This document shows, piece after piece, positions 62,679 to 64,000 of a DNA stretch of 64,000 bases. The stretch is from positions 100,421 to 164,420 of the forward strand of contig RXJH01000013.1 of assembly GCA_003987725.1 (NCBI GenBank), written 5' to 3'. Origin of the DNA: Hyphomicrobium sp. (GTDB taxonomy: Bacteria; Pseudomonadota; Alphaproteobacteria; Rhizobiales; Hyphomicrobiaceae). How positions within the stretch are numbered: position 1 is the stretch's first letter; each line of letters opens with the position of its first letter. The position numbers were made by a program, and so were the translations under genes. A model generated the notes under the pieces. That model did not search any database. It had not been told where the DNA came from and saw only the letters and a program-made list of their open reading frames with translations.

Positions 62679-62990
62679 TTAGGGAGTGGAAGGCGTCTGC
62701 TGGCCGGCTGGATTGGTTGAGCCAGGCGCTGCCTCAGGTGCCGCGGCTGGTGGGGTTGCGGGAGGGCTTTGCGGAGCCGGGCTCTGCTGCCCGAGTTTGC
62801 CGCCCGAGGAGTAGTCCATGCCCGTTGGCGTTGTTTGCCAGAAGCTTGCAACCAAGACGACACCGACCGCTACTGCGAGCGCCATCGACGCCAGCAAAAC
62901 CCGAAAGTTCATTTTGCGCGGCGACGCCTGCCGGGCTTCCGTTGGTTCGATGGTCGAACGTCGTGCGCGCGGATCATTCGGTGGTTGCAT
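62679..62990 (-). CDS. Small membrane protein with Pro/Ala tail
   Basis: 103 residues from the ATG giving MQPPNDPRARRSTIE, with GGAGA seven bases before. Basic cytoplasmic N-region, one helix (VLLASMALAVAVGVVLVASF) and a Pro/Ala/Gln-rich periplasmic tail. No family recognised. Lies between smc and the atp operon, same strand as both. Confidence 0.7.
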   Translation of the reverse strand: MQPPNDPRARRSTIEPTEARQASPRKMNFRVLLASMALAVAVGVVLVASFWQTTPTGMDYSSGGKLGQQSPAPQSPPATPPAAAPEAAPGSTNPAGQQTPSTP

Positions 62991-63100
62991 TGGGCGGTCT
63001 CCTTTCTCCAGGAAAGCGAAACGTGTGCCCAGGACACCGGTTCCCGAGAAGTTAACCCTCGCGGCGGCATAAGCCGAATAATACAAATAACTATCGTTAG

Positions 63101-64000
63101 TTAGCTCGCTTCGCGGAAGCTTTGCGCCGTCTGCAAGTCCACCGAAACCAGCTGCGATACGCCTTTTTCGGCCATCGTGACGCCGAACAGCCGGTTCATC
63201 CGCGCCATCGTCATCGGATGGTGCGTGATGACGAGGAACCGCGTCGCGGTCTCCGTCGACATCTGCTCCATGAGCCGGCAGAAGCGGTCGACGTTGGCGT
63301 CGTCGAGCGGCGCGTCGACTTCGTCGAGAACGCAGATCGGCGAGGGGTTCGTCAGGAACACGGCGAAGATCAGCGACAAGGCTGTCAGCGTCTGCTCGCC
63401 GCCCGAGAGCAGCGATAGCGTCGCCGGCTTTTTGCCGGGCGGCTTGGCGACAATTTCGAGCCCGCCCTCGAGGGGGTCCTCCGGACTCTCGATCATTTCG
63501 AGCCGCGCTTCCCCGCCGCCGAAGAGATGCGTGAACAGCCGCTCGAAATGGGCGTTCACGGTCGCGAACGCTTCATCCAATCGCGATTTCCCTTCGCGAT
63601 TGAGCTGCTGAATGGCGCCCCTGAGCTTCGCAATGGCCTGCTCGAGATCGTCGCGTTCGGCAACGAGGCTTTCGAGCTGTTTGGAAACCTCGGCGAGATC
63701 GTCGTCCGCCTGCAGGTTGACGCCGCCGAGACGCTCCCGGTCGGCCTTGAGCCGAGTCAAATGCCGTTCGACGTCGGCTAGGGCCGGAATGGCAGACGCC
63801 TCGGGAAGCTCGGCGAGCGAGAGGCAGGCTTCCGGCGCAACCTCAAACGTCTCCCGGATATGCCGCGCCGCCTCCTGGCGCTTGTGCCGCGCGTTTTCGA
63901 GCCGCGTCTCGATACGCGCGTTGGCTTCCCGCGCCGCCGACACTTCCGACTGGATAGTGCGAAGTGCTTCGGTTGCGGCCCGGATCGCGTTCTCTGCGGA
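63101..64000 (-). CDS. smc: Chromosome segregation protein SMC, C-terminal part
   Basis: The last 299 residues of SMC; the gene continues past the window end. The visible part has the end of the coiled coil (LTRLKADRERLGGVNLQAD), then the C-lobe of the head: signature LSGGEQTLTALSLIFAVF and Walker B ICVLDEVDAPLDDANVDRF. Condenses and segregates the chromosome with ScpAB. Confidence 0.94.
   Translation of the reverse strand, partial: SAENAIRAATEALRTIQSEVSAAREANARIETRLENARHKRQEAARHIRETFEVAPEACLSLAELPEASAIPALADVERHLTRLKADRERLGGVNLQADDDLAEVSKQLESLVAERDDLEQAIAKLRGAIQQLNREGKSRLDEAFATVNAHFERLFTHLFGGGEARLEMIESPEDPLEGGLEIVAKPPGKKPATLSLLSGGEQTLTALSLIFAVFLTNPSPICVLDEVDAPLDDANVDRFCRLMEQMSTETATRFLVITHHPMTMARMNRLFGVTMAEKGVSQLVSVDLQTAQSFREAS

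Noticed and set aside
1-64000. rRNA, tRNA, insertion sequence, prophage or plasmid features
   Set aside because: None recognised; no transposase, integrase or terminal inverted repeats found by reading.

Overview
The window looks like chromosomal DNA of an alphaproteobacterium of the order Hyphomicrobiales (Rhizobiales), most like Hyphomicrobium and its relatives. The evidence is the gene order coxB-coxA-ctaB-(small)-ctaG-coxC-DUF983-surf1-thrC-M16 peptidase, the F0 operon atpI-B-E-F'-F kept apart from F1, the neighbouring ispH-thrB-rnhA block, IalB, BcsS and phasin-like proteins, and promoter-like GGAAC-N16/17-CGTT elements typical of the EcfG general stress sigma factor. I saw no rRNA, tRNA, CRISPR array, transposase or prophage. 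The species is not identifiable from the window alone.

Region 1 (1-20 kb) is an accessory, stress-flavoured stretch. It holds many short genes: secreted proteins, His-rich repeat proteins, small membrane proteins, a tandem HdeA-like protein, a PIN-domain protein, an orphan formate dehydrogenase delta subunit, a DUF763 protein and a Nudix hydrolase. It also carries a glycosyltransferase/glycogen-debranching pair facing an ABC exporter. Six exact EcfG-type promoters lie here, each upstream of a correctly oriented gene, so much of this region is probably one general-stress regulon.

Region 2 (20-40 kb) is mixed. It has a fused pabB-pabC folate gene, a large exported protein of unknown function, an alpha/beta hydrolase, DUF2147, a DevC-DevA-DevB-type ABC exporter operon, a DUF533/TerB-like gene and a tetR-adaptor-RND efflux operon. 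After these come a candidate structured RNA, BcsS, a phasin-like gene and IalB.

Region 3 (40-54 kb) is the aa3-type cytochrome c oxidase operon with its assembly factors (CtaB, CtaG, Surf1). It runs on into threonine synthase, an M16 peptidase, a RimJ-type acetyltransferase and a large membrane GGDEF/EAL protein. Subunits I and II carry several unusual residues around the Mg/heme-propionate site.

Region 4 (54-64 kb) is core housekeeping: YqgE, a DsbD-N-like protein with a peroxiredoxin, ispH-thrB-rnhA, a lipoprotein, the F0 ATP synthase operon and the C-terminal third of SMC, which runs off the window end.
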